Shown here: one piece after another, positions 34,441-46,600 of the stretch
Position numbering within the stretch: the stretch's first letter is position 1
How the letters are laid out: each line of letters opens with the position of its first letter
Assembly (NCBI GenBank): GCA_036873135.1
Contig: JAPTYO010000014.1
Location: 21,970,952-22,034,951, forward strand
Length of the DNA: 64,000 nucleotides
Direction: 5' to 3'
From: Clarkia xantiana subsp. parviflora
Lineage: Eukaryota > Streptophyta > Magnoliopsida > Myrtales > Onagraceae
The notes under the pieces: generated by a model
Databases searched by the model: none
The model's input: only the letters and a program-made list of their open reading frames with translations
What the model was told of the DNA's origin: nothing
Made by a program: the position numbers and the translations under genes

Positions 34441-37400
34441 CTTTTAATCTCTTATTTTACACTTAGGTGGACTACCAAGCACTTGTTCGTTTGGTGCCCC
34501 CCAAGTTGCTTGGTGGTCATACCGCCTTTCATATTTGGCCATTGAAGGCCCCTCGTTCATTTTCTTGGTTGGGTACCTCTTATGCTTGGGGCTCCCTAAT
34601 CTTGTGTTGTATTTGATATGTCTGCTTGTTTGTTTCAGTCATAGTCATGGTTTGGACAATGCCTTTGCCGGATGTATCTCTTAGGGTTGGGAGGGAAGCT
34701 TATGCTATGGGTGGGTGTGGGTGATTTCTATTCTCTTGGTAACTGGTTGTGGTAGTGTCCATATCCATAGAAGGATTGTAAATTATTGCCTCCTCTTCCT
34801 TGTGTTTTGAGTAAAACACTTTTGAGATGATGATCGAGTAGGAGTAACATATCTTGGAAGGTGTTGCATTAGAGTTGAAGAATATTCTCATATCATGGCA
34901 TCTCGAGCTGTTTAACTTGAAGTTGTGTTTCAGACTGGTGAGTCTGAACCATGCCCCTTGTTCGGGTATGGGGGACTGATCGGGCTGTAATAATCTTCTT
35001 GAAGCGTTGTGGTACTTAGTGCGCTTCGCCTTTACATTGGAGTATTTTCCAATGTTTTTAGGGAGTGTCACATTGGTCATGTTCCTCCCACTTCTAATCT
35101 TGATTATAGGCTTCTCTTGAATCAGTATTTGAACCTACAAATGATGTATTCCTTTAGGTTTGCAGGTGTTGTCACGTGCTTTTCCCTGGGTTTTCCCCCG
35201 TATTGGCTATTTCTTGTAGGATAACTTCATTAGAAAGTTTCATTTGAGTTGCGTATGCATACATGTTTGGGGGTGTCGGGCTGACAAGTTCCTTCTCTTT
35301 TCTTTTGTTGTAGCTTTTACTCACCAAGTGTTTGCCTTATAAAATTAAAGGCGGGACCTTCCCCTAGTGCTCTCTTTATCAGGGTTTTCCTCTTGATGGG
35401 ATGTCAGAGGAAAATGTCTTACCATTCGCAGACAAGGTGCTTGATCAGGATGTGCGTCTAGTGTAAGGGTCGATCTTGAAACCTTACTTCCCAAGCTTTT
35501 GAGCTCTTCCTTGGTTGATCTTGTTGAACTATTATCATGCCATAAGGCCCTTGATGGGAGGTGTATCTCCTGTTTCATATTCTGGTTGTTGCATTATCTC
35601 TTTTGCTAATCTTGCATCTTTAGTGTTTCTTGCTTGGTGCATGATGTCAATGGCAGGATTTTCTACCGGTGCCTGTTCTGTTAGGACATGTATCCTTGGT
35701 TGCATTTCTTTCTTATGAGATGGCGAATGAGTGTTCATGACCACCCAAATACGTCGCACTTGGTAGAGGTATGCGCCTAATCTTGAGGGCGCTATCTTGA
35801 ATCTTCACGTACCTATCTTTGATAATATGTCATTCATTACATATATAATACGGAGTCCAAGGATCTTCGGCTTAGGATCATATTTTGAGAACATAAACAC
35901 GGTCATCTATTAGATAACCTCCCCATCTAGGGAGTTCATTTTTGCAAAGATAACTGCAAGGATACTTATAAGGATACGCCTTCCATCCTTGTTCTAGCCT
36001 CATTTGCAGTGCTGTGTCCCTAAAGGGTATGTTGATGTTCTGACCACCCTTACTAGTAGGGGGTCCCTTGGTATTAGGTATGTCAGACTCTTCTCTGGTA
36101 TCATCAATAGTTGGACATGGGGGATGTCTGGTGAACTCCCTTCATGCATTATGATTCTTTTCATGTCAGAGCTAGTGACTCCCTCTGTTATGACCAATAT
36201 ATCGCTGTGTGGAAACACTATGTTTTCCATATCCCTTTTTTTAAAGCTGGAAGAAGGTGTCGCCCTTCTTCCTTTGCTAGGCTTGGGGCTCTTTAAATGT
36301 CCTTGATGGAAGTGTATTCAATTACCTGAGATGAGCTTACTAGGTGTAGTCGCATTTCTTGGATATTTTGTGAAATCATATAGATCCACTGGATGCGTTT
36401 ACCTATGAAGGTGGGTGTTGTCCATGTGATATGGTTTCCCCAATTTTTGGAGGGATGTGCTTGCGGCTGCCCCCTCTTAAGCTAATAGGTATTCTCTTTG
36501 TTTTTGCGAGGAAGGCATGTTGTGACTTGGATTGTGCCCCCTTTGCATATCAATGCCCGATGGTGTCTTCCGACGAACATAGCACCAAGATTCTCGTTGG
36601 AAGGTTGTAGTGGGGGTAGTCCTTTGTGACCCTCATGGTAATTCTTCTTTGAGAACTGTATCATGAGTAGGCGGTTGCCTTGTTGAGTTGTCTCTTAGTG
36701 GGGCGTAGTCAGTCGGATCCAGTAGCGGTGGTCTGTATCTTCTATCTCTCATTGTCTCATAGTATACTATCAATTCATCTATGGCTGACATGATTCCTTC
36801 TATTATTGGGAATTCACCTTGGGAGAACATCGGTTGTTCCGGTGCGGAGTATGTATGCCTATTGAACATTGGCATATCATTTGATGTGATTTTGTTGCTA
36901 GGCATCCCGAATGGTTGATCTTATGGCGGTTTGCCATAAGGAAAATGTTGAGGGGGGTTCCTATGATAGGTCCTCCTAGGATGCGAGGTAGCACTAGTTG
37001 CAATGCTCTTTCTTGGATGGCGTCGTGTCGACGACGTAGATGCATCATACGAATCTTCTTGTGGTATCGACACCGGAGGTGCCTGTTGAGCATTAGGAAC
37101 TGGCGGTTCCTGTTGTGTCTCTTGGACGGGCGGTATCTCTTTTAAGAGCGGGCATTGGTGGCACTTCTTGAGGGGCTGGTATAGGTGGTTCTACTACCGG
37201 CCTCACTGCCATTGGTACCTTGCTACTTGTACGACGTGGTGGTCTCGAATCCTTGGGAGGAGGGTCGTTAGCTATCCTTATTTTGATGACCAACACATGT
37301 ATGTGGGTGCATCGTATACTCCATCTTTTTTTTTTGGAAAACTGGGTTACGCCTTCCAAAAATTGCGATGCGTCCACGACTTCTATCATGTCATATTCTG

Positions 37401-37915
37401 TCTGTGAGGCATAGTCATCGCATTTACTGGACGACTTACCTCTTACACTGAACCCTCCGTGCATGAAAATCGCGGCAGGCACTTGAGTATTTTATTAACG
37501 GCTTTTGTTCAAATTACGCAGGCTCTCTTGAAAATCCTATGAGTGGGGAGTGCACTTGTTTTATGCTACTTGGTCTCACGCCTAATATGTCAATCACTTT
37601 CTTGCTGAGGATGTAGCTTCCACCATCTAATAGGATTCTACCTATGTCCATGTCAGTGATTTTCATCGTTATGACTAAGCGTCGTTGTTCTTTGGTAACA
37701 CATGCTCCATGCTCTTCTTTGAGAACTGAATTGTATCTTCTCTTTTCTCCTTTACTTTCTTTTCTTTGATTGTGCTATCTCCTACTTTTGTCATATATGC
37801 CTCTCTTGCATTTGCTGATTCACTACCTGCTCCAAAGCCTCTGTGAATAACATATATGTTTGCCATCTGACTCGTGATAGGTAGGCTTTTTGTTCAAAAC
37901 CCACGGACGGCGCAG
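34441..37915 (-). pseudogene. Degraded Ty3/gypsy remnants
   Basis: Minus-strand pieces with many stops. A retropepsin-like segment at about 37690-37500 reads LVITMKITDMDIGRILLDGG then SPLIGFSRE; a second at about 36230-36090 reads FPHSDILVITEGVTSSDMKR, IIMHEGSS, then about 36040 VRVVRTSTYPLG. Both have lost the DTG/DSG catalytic triad. 36905-36633 and 37482-37093 look like gag or linker (Pro/Arg-rich, no zinc knuckle). Two protease-like blocks in one stretch suggest two overlapping or rearranged copies. No RT or integrase block was recognised. Confidence 0.6.
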
Positions 37916-38785
37916 TGTTAAGACGTGTGTATCAGGTCGATGGTTCTTCGGTCTGAATGATACTTCTCACAGGTAGATTGCTTTCTTTGATGATCCGTTG
38001 ACTCGTAAATGTAATCCGTTGGCTCAACGTGGTCCGTCGTCTCGCTCCTTACCGACCTGCACAAGGGGCAATATCGAGCACGGAGAGGGAGGGGGTGTAA
38101 TGCTCGATGTGCCATCTTCGATGCCTAAGTCAGTCTGAGATTCTTAGAGAGATAAAGTAGAGAGAAGGCAGAGCTGAAAATGTGTAAAGATGCGACATGA
38201 TGGAAATGAATAGAACTTGAGCAGTATATATAGGTTATGGGGGGGATTAATGTGGCTTAATGACACCGTTAATCCCTAAACGTACTTAATTAGCACATAA
38301 AGACATGACTAGACTCTTAAAAGCATGGAGAGGTGGGTAAAATTGGTTAAGTGTCAGACGGGTAAAGAGATGCCGGGACGCTGCGGGGGACGGTCCGTGT
38401 GACAAGATTTGAGACGTCGGATACACTCCCGATGGAGGGGTAAGACGTATGAAAGGGGTCCCGAAGCCTTCGGGGTCGGATGGAAAAATCTGACCCCCAA
38501 GGCCTGGAATTGGGCCACACCCGATCTCTAAGGGTAGAGAACGTGTGGGATCGCACCCGATCTTTAGGAGTAGAGATCGGGTGGGGTCGCACCCAATCTC
38601 TAGGGGTAGATATCGGGTGGGGGCATCCGATACGGGTAGAGATCGAGTGGTCGATGGCCCGGGCGGGTTATCTTAGTTTGTGGGCGGTGCGTTCGGGTCA
38701 AAGTTTCGATTTATAATCATAAGTGGGGTGATCAAAATAAGACAATCCGAACGGATACGGGTTCAAATTGGGCGTATATCCATCA
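37916..38785 (-). repeat. Ty3/gypsy LTR with adjacent primer-binding-like site
   Basis: 870 bp, on the minus strand starting TGATGGATATACGCCC and ending ACACGTCTTAACA (TG...CA). It is followed one base later by TGCGCCGTCCGTGGGTTTTG, placed as a primer binding site should be. It contains a TATA box (CTATATATACT) and short U3 repeats with GATCGGGT. Clearly homologous to 57391-58155 in the opposite orientation. Confidence 0.85.
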
Positions 38786-41087
38786 ACGATCATCAAAGGA
38801 TGGTTACGTAATACCGTTGCAAAGGATTTGGTAAGTGGATTGGTTTATAATCCAACTGCGCATTCGATTTGGAACGATTTGCGAGAGATGTTCGATAAGG
38901 TTGATGGGACTCAAATATACCAATTAACACACGAAATCTATCGTACATCCCAAGGTACTCTCTCAATAACCGAGTTCTTTGCTAGAATGAAGCAGTTGTG
39001 GGATGCGTTGGCTGCAATTGATGATCTTGTGCTTGAATGTGATGCTGATGTTGCTTTAGTGAATGCTAGTAAGGAGAAACAGAAGATGATTTCCTTTTTT
39101 CTTGTTTGAACGAGACATATGGAAATGTGAGAAAGAAGATCTCATTAAGATGATTCCATCACTTGGTTCATCTTTCTCTTCTGAGTCTGAGGAGCAGATC
39201 ATATTCTATTGCAGTGAAGATGCCAATGTAGTTAATGCTCCTACCACACCAGCTATTCCACCAGTTCAAGTTCAAGTTGACACAAGTATTAATGATTCTA
39301 ATGAAATGGATGGACTTAGGCGTGGTTCAAGGCAAATGAGACCCTCAGCATACCTTGGAGATTATGTTTCTCAGAGTCATTCAAATGTTGTTTTTGGTAT
39401 ACAGAAATATCTCATCTATGAAAGATTGTATCCTCAATATTACTGTTATTTTGTTTCTTCTGATAAACTTTAGGAACCATAGACTTATAGATAAGCAGTC
39501 AAAGATCCTAAATGAGTTGCAGCTATAGAAGCTGAGATTAAGGCTTTGCAAGAAAATAAGACTTGGCAGCTAGTTAGCTTGCCGCCTGATAAATCTTCCA
39601 TTGGATGCAAATGAGTTATTAAGATCAAGTACAATTCATATGGCTCTTTGGAGAGGTACAAGGCACGATTGGTTGCTAAGGGTTATACCCAGGTAGAGGG
39701 TACTGATTACCAAGAGACCTTTTCTCATGTAGTAAAGATGACCACAGTGAAAATCCTTCTTACTATTGCTGCAGCAAAGTGTTGGGGGATTTACCACATG
39801 AATGTTAATAATGCATTTCTCCAAGGGGATTTAAGTGAAGAAGTATATATGGATGTGCCTTAAGGGTTTAGTACATCATCTTCTTCAAAAAGTTCTGGTT
39901 CAAGGATAGTCTTTAAGCTTCTCAAGTCTCTCTATGGGCTAAAACAAGTTTCGAGACAATGGAATATAAAACTTACTAGAACTTTATTAGACAATGGATA
40001 TGTTAAAAGTAGGCCAGACTACTCATTGTTCAGTAAATATGAAGGAGGCCACTCTGTTTTCCTACTCATCTATGTAGATGATTTGCTGATCACTAGTTCA
40101 AATGCATTGCTTGTGAGTCAGTTGAAAGATATCTTGCAGCATCACTTCAAGTTGAAGGACTTAGGTGCTTTAAGATACTTTCTTGGGCCGGAAGTAGCAA
40201 GGTCACATGAAGGCTTAGTCATCTCGCAAAGGAAATATGCAATTGAATTAATTTCTGAAGCAAGAGTAGGAGCTGCTAGACCTACACATACACCTATGGA
40301 GTTTAATATGAAGCTTACCACCTCAGAATATGACAAAGGGTCAGGTCTTAACAAATGTGATGCATTATTTGAATATATCAGTCTCTATAGACGTTTGGTG
40401 GGCAAATTACTTTACTTGACGATAACAAGGTCTGACTTAGCCTTTTCAATACAAAAATTGAGTCAATTTGTCCATAATTCTAAGAAATCTCATTTTGATG
40501 CTGCCATGAGGGTAATCAGATACATCAAAGGCACTTCAGGACAGGGTTTGCTATTTCCTGCTAAGAATGATTTGAGGCTCTCTGTTTATTGTGATTCTGA
40601 CTAGGCTTCGTGTCCATATAGTAGGAGATCCTTATCTGCATACTGTGTGAAGCTAGGAGGGGTCGTGGTTGCTTGGAAAGTGAAGAAATAAGACACTGTT
40701 TCTCTTTCTAGTGTAGAGGCAGAGTATAGGAGCTTGAGGGAGGCGACTTCTGAAGTGATTTGGTTGCGCAGGCTCTTTAAGGAGCTAGCATTACCAATTA
40801 ATTACTCAATTCCTGTTTTTTTTTGTAGTGATTCAGCGATTAGAATGGCTCAAAATTCTGTTTTTCACGAGAAGACGAAGCATGTCGAGCTAGACTGTCA
40901 TTTTATTCGAGATTGTGTTCGTGATGGCACATTTATAGCTCATCACATTGCTTCTAAAGACCAGTTAGCTGATTTATTAACCAAAGCTCTTGGTCGACTT
41001 CAACATGAAGCTCTGCTACGACATTATGGAGTAGTGGACATTTTTCGAGAAGCAAGGGCCTCTCGGATCGAAGAAGAAGCAGAATGA
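38786..41087 (+). pseudogene. Ty1/copia element B with internal deletion (gag joined to RT)
   Basis: Plus strand. 38786-39105 is a UBN2-type gag piece (LVYNPTAHSIWNDLREMF, ITEFFARMKQLWDAL). It passes straight into the integrase-RT linker at 39102-39473 (RRGSRQMRPSAYLGDYV), so gag C-terminus, protease and most of integrase are missing. RT follows ([40 protein letters not shown]-type box near 40070) and RNase H to 41087 (VEAEYRSLREATSEVIWLRR; LADLLTKALG). Stops at W or Q codons include 40602 and about 40690. The left end is cut by the gypsy LTR at 38785. Confidence 0.88.
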
Positions 41088-41260
41088 AAGGATGAGAAAA
41101 TATTGGAGTAGCTAAGTTAGTTCATGATGATGTCATCTTTATGTCACTATGATGTCAGCATAAGTTAGTTGAGTGATCTTACTATTAAGGCTTGTACAAA
41201 ACGTAACTAACTTTTGAATGAATAACATTTCACTCTTGATTTGCTCTCAATCCCGTATGA
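41088..41260 (+). repeat. Probable 3' LTR start of copia element B
   Basis: Just after the RNase H stop, a purine-rich stretch (AAAGGATGAGAAAATATTGGAG) grades into sequence ending near a poly-A-like region at 41220-41260. Position fits a 3' LTR, but no second copy was found to confirm boundaries. Confidence 0.35.
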
Positions 41261-41559
41261 TAATAGGTTATAGCCTAGTAGCTAGTCCTTAAGTAAGACA
41301 AGTATGATTTAAAGATATATCATGGGTTGTGATTATTTGACAAAACATTTGTATTTATTATTAATTATGATTTTTTTTAAGAAAAATTATTATTGTATAT
41401 ATTACGTTAACATTGATGAATATAAGTGGGTGTTTATACATATATAAGTTGAATTCTTATTGAAAATTATATATGCCCACAAAATATCTATTTTGTACGA
41501 GAAACATATTCGGGCCAGTCCAAAAAGTACATCAGAAAAATTATTTGGGCAATGCATAA

Positions 41560-41887
41560 TTATTTACTGATGAATTTATGTTTGTAAAAAAAACGTTGGT
41601 ATGATATTATAGAGACAAAATTTCATCGTCGACATAGAGCTTCAGTGACAAAAAAAAAAAAAAAGAATTCATCGGCGAAAGGTTTATTTACAAAGATAAG
41701 ATAATATTTTGCCGATGCAAATTTCATTGGCCAAAGTTTTTTGCGACCATATTTTGTCAGTACAACTCTTTTAATAACATATTTTTATGTATGAAACACT
41801 TTGCCAACGAAAATCACATTCACAAACGAATTTTTGGCTTACGTTGATGAAATAATTCCGTGGCTAGTTTTGGATTTTTCATTAGTG
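41560..41887. mobile_element. Possible CACTA (En/Spm) transposon end
   Basis: On the minus strand the stretch starts CACTAATGAAAAATCC at 41887, as CACTA elements do, followed by subterminal repeats with a GCCGATGAAA/TTCATTGGCC-like core (for example GCCGATGCAAATTTCATTGG near 41712). The opposite end was not found. Confidence 0.4.
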
Positions 41888-43640
41888 TAGGTTGAATCTA
41901 GCTTATAAATATTATTATCGCTTAATTTTGTCAGAAAGTGCCATAATTAATCTTTTACTTGCTAGATTAATTATTAGTATATATTATAGATGATCTCCAT
42001 TGCTCACAAAGATGAAAAGAACCATAATCTTTTTTCACGGCTCTCGATTATTCTTTAGTTGTTAAAGTGCATCGTAAGCATTGTCATACACATGTTGCCT
42101 GTTGGTGTTACATGATTCAGGACACTATACATGTAACTAGTCACCTCATTCTTTCGCTGATTTTAAAATAAATCTCTTTACTTATATAATGGTTATTCTA
42201 TACTAGTCTATTTTGCTTTGAATCAGCCTAATTCAATTTAACATAGTATCAGAATCCGATTATAATTAGAGATATTGGGTTTGTATCTCTGCTAACTCCA
42301 CACACTAGATTTATTCAGGTTGAATCTGAATGTGAGAGAAAATTTGTTTAAATTAACCAGCCAACCCCCCCCCCCTTTTGAAAGGGTTTTATTTAAAAAA
42401 TTATTAGACACAACTCCACTTGTATAAATGTTGCTCTTTGTTGACCCACTTGTGTAAATATCTGTTCTTTGTTAACACGTTGAGTTTTGCTCGACCGAGT
42501 GCAGAATTTAAAAGTTTCTTTGAACTTTATGTCGGAAAAAAAAGAACAAATCGAGGAGCAGTGACAACTAAGTATATTATGTATGATCTTTGGTGAATGT
42601 TTAGTTTATAGGTGACTGAATTGTACCATATGATCAGATTAAAAAGTTGTAACACTAAGTCTGATAGGCTACTCCTACTATTAGGAATTGGTTCTAGACT
42701 TTTAGTATGGAAATTCAGTTTACATGTGGGTTGGAATTGCTCTCCGGTTTTAATCTCCTAGCAGTGAAGAGGGAAACAATGATATTTAATTAATTGGTTG
42801 AGACACATTCCAAAAAAAGGCAAGAGAGAGAGAGAAAGGACAAGTACAACGGATTGTGGTTACTCCTAAATTACGTATTGGTTGGATTCTTCTTCTCTTT
42901 TGGAACAACAATGTTTTGGCTCCAAATTTCCGGACCCCCAAAATCCAAACCGCTACTCTCCCTCCCCAGAAAGAAACCAGGCCCTTGCTCTTCTTCAATT
43001 TCTTGTTCTTGGTAATAATCCATTCGATTTGCTACAAATAAAGGTCCGTTCATGCAATTGATTAAAATGCCTCCTTTTTTCGTGTTTTTGCTCAGCGATA
43101 CCATCAATTCAGAAGAAGGATAAAGATTTTGGTATTAACAAGCTGTGGAAATTTGTTCTTGAGACATAAGATAAAAGGGAAAAGAAGATTCTTCTTCTTG
43201 GTTCATTTATCAATTTTCAGAACCACATTCGACAAGAATGCCCTATCGCATTTTTGCTTTCCAAAAGCGAATCGAGGAAAAATGGAGGGTTCTTGGCAAT
43301 AATAACAAGCAAGATAGGTTTCTTGTTTTTCAAGGAATTCAGAATATACAGATGTTTGTCCTTGTTCCAGCAATTCATATGAATGCTTGAGTTTTTACTC
43401 TGGCCAAAGAAAGCAGGTTGGTTTTCGGTATTAACAAATTAGTTAATTGATAGCTTGCAACCCAAGGAATCATCAACCCATATAGAAAGACAAGACAGAT
43501 TCTTGTTCTTAATTAGTATAGTAGGTACGGTACATCGGTGTTGTTTTTCCATGGATGGAAGAAAAACTAGATGGGTTTGTAATGAAGAAGCTACATAAGG
43601 GCGATATTCGGAATCGTGAAGAATAAATCAATCTCTGATA
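41888..43640. other. Region upstream of the PERK gene with old LTR pieces
   Basis: 42235-42260 reads CATAGTATCAGAATCCG, resembling an initiator-Met-tRNA primer site after a copia LTR (expected TGGTATCAGAGC), so 42000-42240 is likely an LTR scrap. A run of 12 C lies near 42366-42377. 42415-42520 shares sequence with 58225-58310. 42900-43640 is the probable PERK leader, with donor-like GGTAATAATCC near 43011, implying a leader intron. Confidence 0.45.
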
Positions 43641-46600
43641 ATGTTATTGAACTCGGCAGATCCAAGTCTTCTGAACAAAACAGGTCTTTTGAAAGGACCC
43701 AATCCAAAAAACCTAACCTTTCTCTTCAATAACGTCACATATGGTCTCGTAAGCTCCAATTCATCTGCTCCGGGTTCTGAACCGTCCTATCAGGCGCTGC
43801 CACCTCCCTCATCCTCTTTACAGTCAAGCTTAGTATCTTCATTACAGCCACCATCGTCACCACCGCCGCCATCGTCACCACCGCCTAATTCGCCGCCGCC
43901 GACGTCAAATTCCGGTGCTCCTCCAACCAATAGCTCTTCTCCTCCTCCGGCGTGGGCCCTGCCTCTTCCCGCGCAGGTCCCATCTAGATCAAATCAAAAT
44001 GCTAGCTCGAGTGGGGAGGGAGAAACAACGCCAAGTTCGGGGAAAACAACGGCACCATCTCCGACGAACGCCTCGAATTGGGCGATCGTTGGAGGAGCGA
44101 TAGCAGGTTCATTTATTATTTTGGCTTTGGTAGCACTGCTCTTATTGATCTTATGGCGGAAGAAGAGGAGATGGGGTATTGATCCGACTACTTACAACCT
44201 CCCTATGCAACCAGGTATCAAATTTCCCTTAATAAATTTACTTGGAAATTGATTTTTTTTTTAAGCTTTTAATTAATTATTAAAATAAACGGTTAACACT
44301 TAATAGATCTTATGTGTTTGTTTGGGTCATGTTTTTTTGTGTACAATTTTTTTTAAATACTTTTGGTACATAACATTTGTAACTTATTATCATTTTATGC
44401 ACCGTTGGTAAATTGTTAATGTTGATCGTTACGAGATTTTCAACCATGTTTGTGGAGCACCATACTTGTGTTTTTTTACTACTAGATTGAACTTAATTGT
44501 AACGTATATAAAACTTTAGAAGTATGAAAAAATATGATTTTTTTAATTAAATCTAATATTTCTATCATACTATTAATAATATCAATTTCTTTAGAGAGAG
44601 TTCACATTTAGAACAATAGAAAATGTAAAAAAAAAAAAAAAAAACTGCTTGTGGAGCATAGTAAAAAAATCTGTTAAGTACATACAAGACTTGTACGTGA
44701 CTAACTCCTAACTTTTATTTTGATCAATTTAATCCCCTATATATTTATATTATTAACTTTTTTTTTATAATTTAATTTCTAAATATTTCTGGTCAAATGC
44801 TTGACTCGGTAGGACATAGCTATGGGTTCGACCTGGCTAAATCAATTAGACAGAGTCAATTTGACACAATCCGACTCTACATCTACATTGACCTAGTTAG
44901 GATCGGACCAACCATGAATTCAACTTGAGCTAATGGTCTAATTGAAAGCTTTAGAGACTAAATTATATAAAATAAATTTTAAAAAAAAGTACTAAACGGA
45001 TTAAACTAAACAAAATAAAAGTTAGAAGTACTAATCTTATGTACATAAATAAAAATATAAAAACATCTTAATTGTTGTCAAAAATATTGTATAAAAAAAT
45101 CTATTAATTTAAAAATGAATAAATAAAAAGAGATTGTGGAGAATGAGATAATAACACAAGAGTTTGGGAATACTTGGTTTTACTACAGATGGAATTAATA
45201 ATACTCATCAGTATGGAGAGAAAGGGCAGAACCGTGTTTTCTCAGGGCAGACCGGCAGTGCTTCCCAACAATCCTCAAGCGTGGGAAGCCAAAAAGGGAG
45301 TTTTATGGCGGCCGGTTCAAGGATCGCCTTTAGCTACGAGGAGTTAATGGACATTACCGACTCTTTTTCCCGCCAAAACATGATCGGTGAGGGCGGGTTC
45401 GGATGCGTCTACAAGGGGCGCCTCTCCGACGGAAGAGCGGTGGCTATTAAGCAGCTCAAGGTGGGGAGCGGCCAAGGCGAGAGGGAATTCCAAGCGGAGG
45501 TGGATATAATAAGTCGGGTTCATCATCGCCATTTGGTTTCATTAGTGGGTTATTGCATGGCGGAGCATCAAAGGCTTCTTATTTATGAATTCGTCCCTAA
45601 TAACACCCTCCAACACCATTTGCATGGTAAGGATATGGCTGTACTTGAATGGATCAAGAGGCTTAAGATTGCTCTTGGAGCTGCCAAAGGCATTGCCTAT
45701 CTCCATGAAGATTGTAAGTCTTTCTTTCTTTCTGCTAGATTAATTTTTAGGGTTAATAAGTCTTTTGGTCCATAATGTTTGACAACTTTTGGGTTTTGGT
45801 CAATAATGTTTTTTTTTACCTAGTTTTGGTACCATATGTTTGCAGATTTTTTCTAATTTTGGTCTAACCGTTACATTTTGCCCATTTTTTGATATGTACA
45901 AGTCACGTGATCCACCCTAAACTTTCAATTTTGTTCAATTTAGTCCCTCTAATACTTTCCTAACATTTTTTTGGTTCAATTTAGTCCCGAAGTTTCAAAA
46001 TTTTAATTGGACCTATTGTCCAATTAGGGTCAATTTTGAAACTTCGGGACTAAATTGAAAAAAAAAGGGTTAAGAAAGTATTAGAGGGACTAAATTTAAA
46101 GTTTAGAGTGGATCACGTGACTTGAACATGTAAAAAAATGGACGGAATGTAACGGTTAGACCAAAATTAGAAAAAATATGCAAACATATGGTACCAAAAC
46201 TAAGTAAAAAAAAAACATTATTGACCAAAACCCAAAAGTTGTCAAACATCATGGACCAAAAGACCTGTTAACCCTAATTTTTAAGGTTGCTGCATTATGT
46301 ATATGTTTCCGTACGAGTTTTTACTGTTTCTGTATTTCTAGGTCATCCAAAGATCATACACAGAGACATAAAATCAGCCAACATTTTGATCGACGACGCA
46401 TTTGAAGCGCAAGTTGCTGATTTCGGGCTTGCCAAACTTACTAACGATGCTAATACCCATGTCTCCACTCGAGTCATGGGGACATTCGGGTTTGTTTCTC
46501 CTCCAAATTTAACCTCTAACTTACGTTTCTTGTTCCCCAAGACTCATTTTTCCGTTTCGTGATTAAAGGTACTTGGCACCCGAATATGCAACAAGCGGAA

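Noticed and set aside
35009..37414. Plus-strand ORFs in the gypsy tract
   Set aside because: Short, antisense to retroelement pieces, with no recognisable domains.
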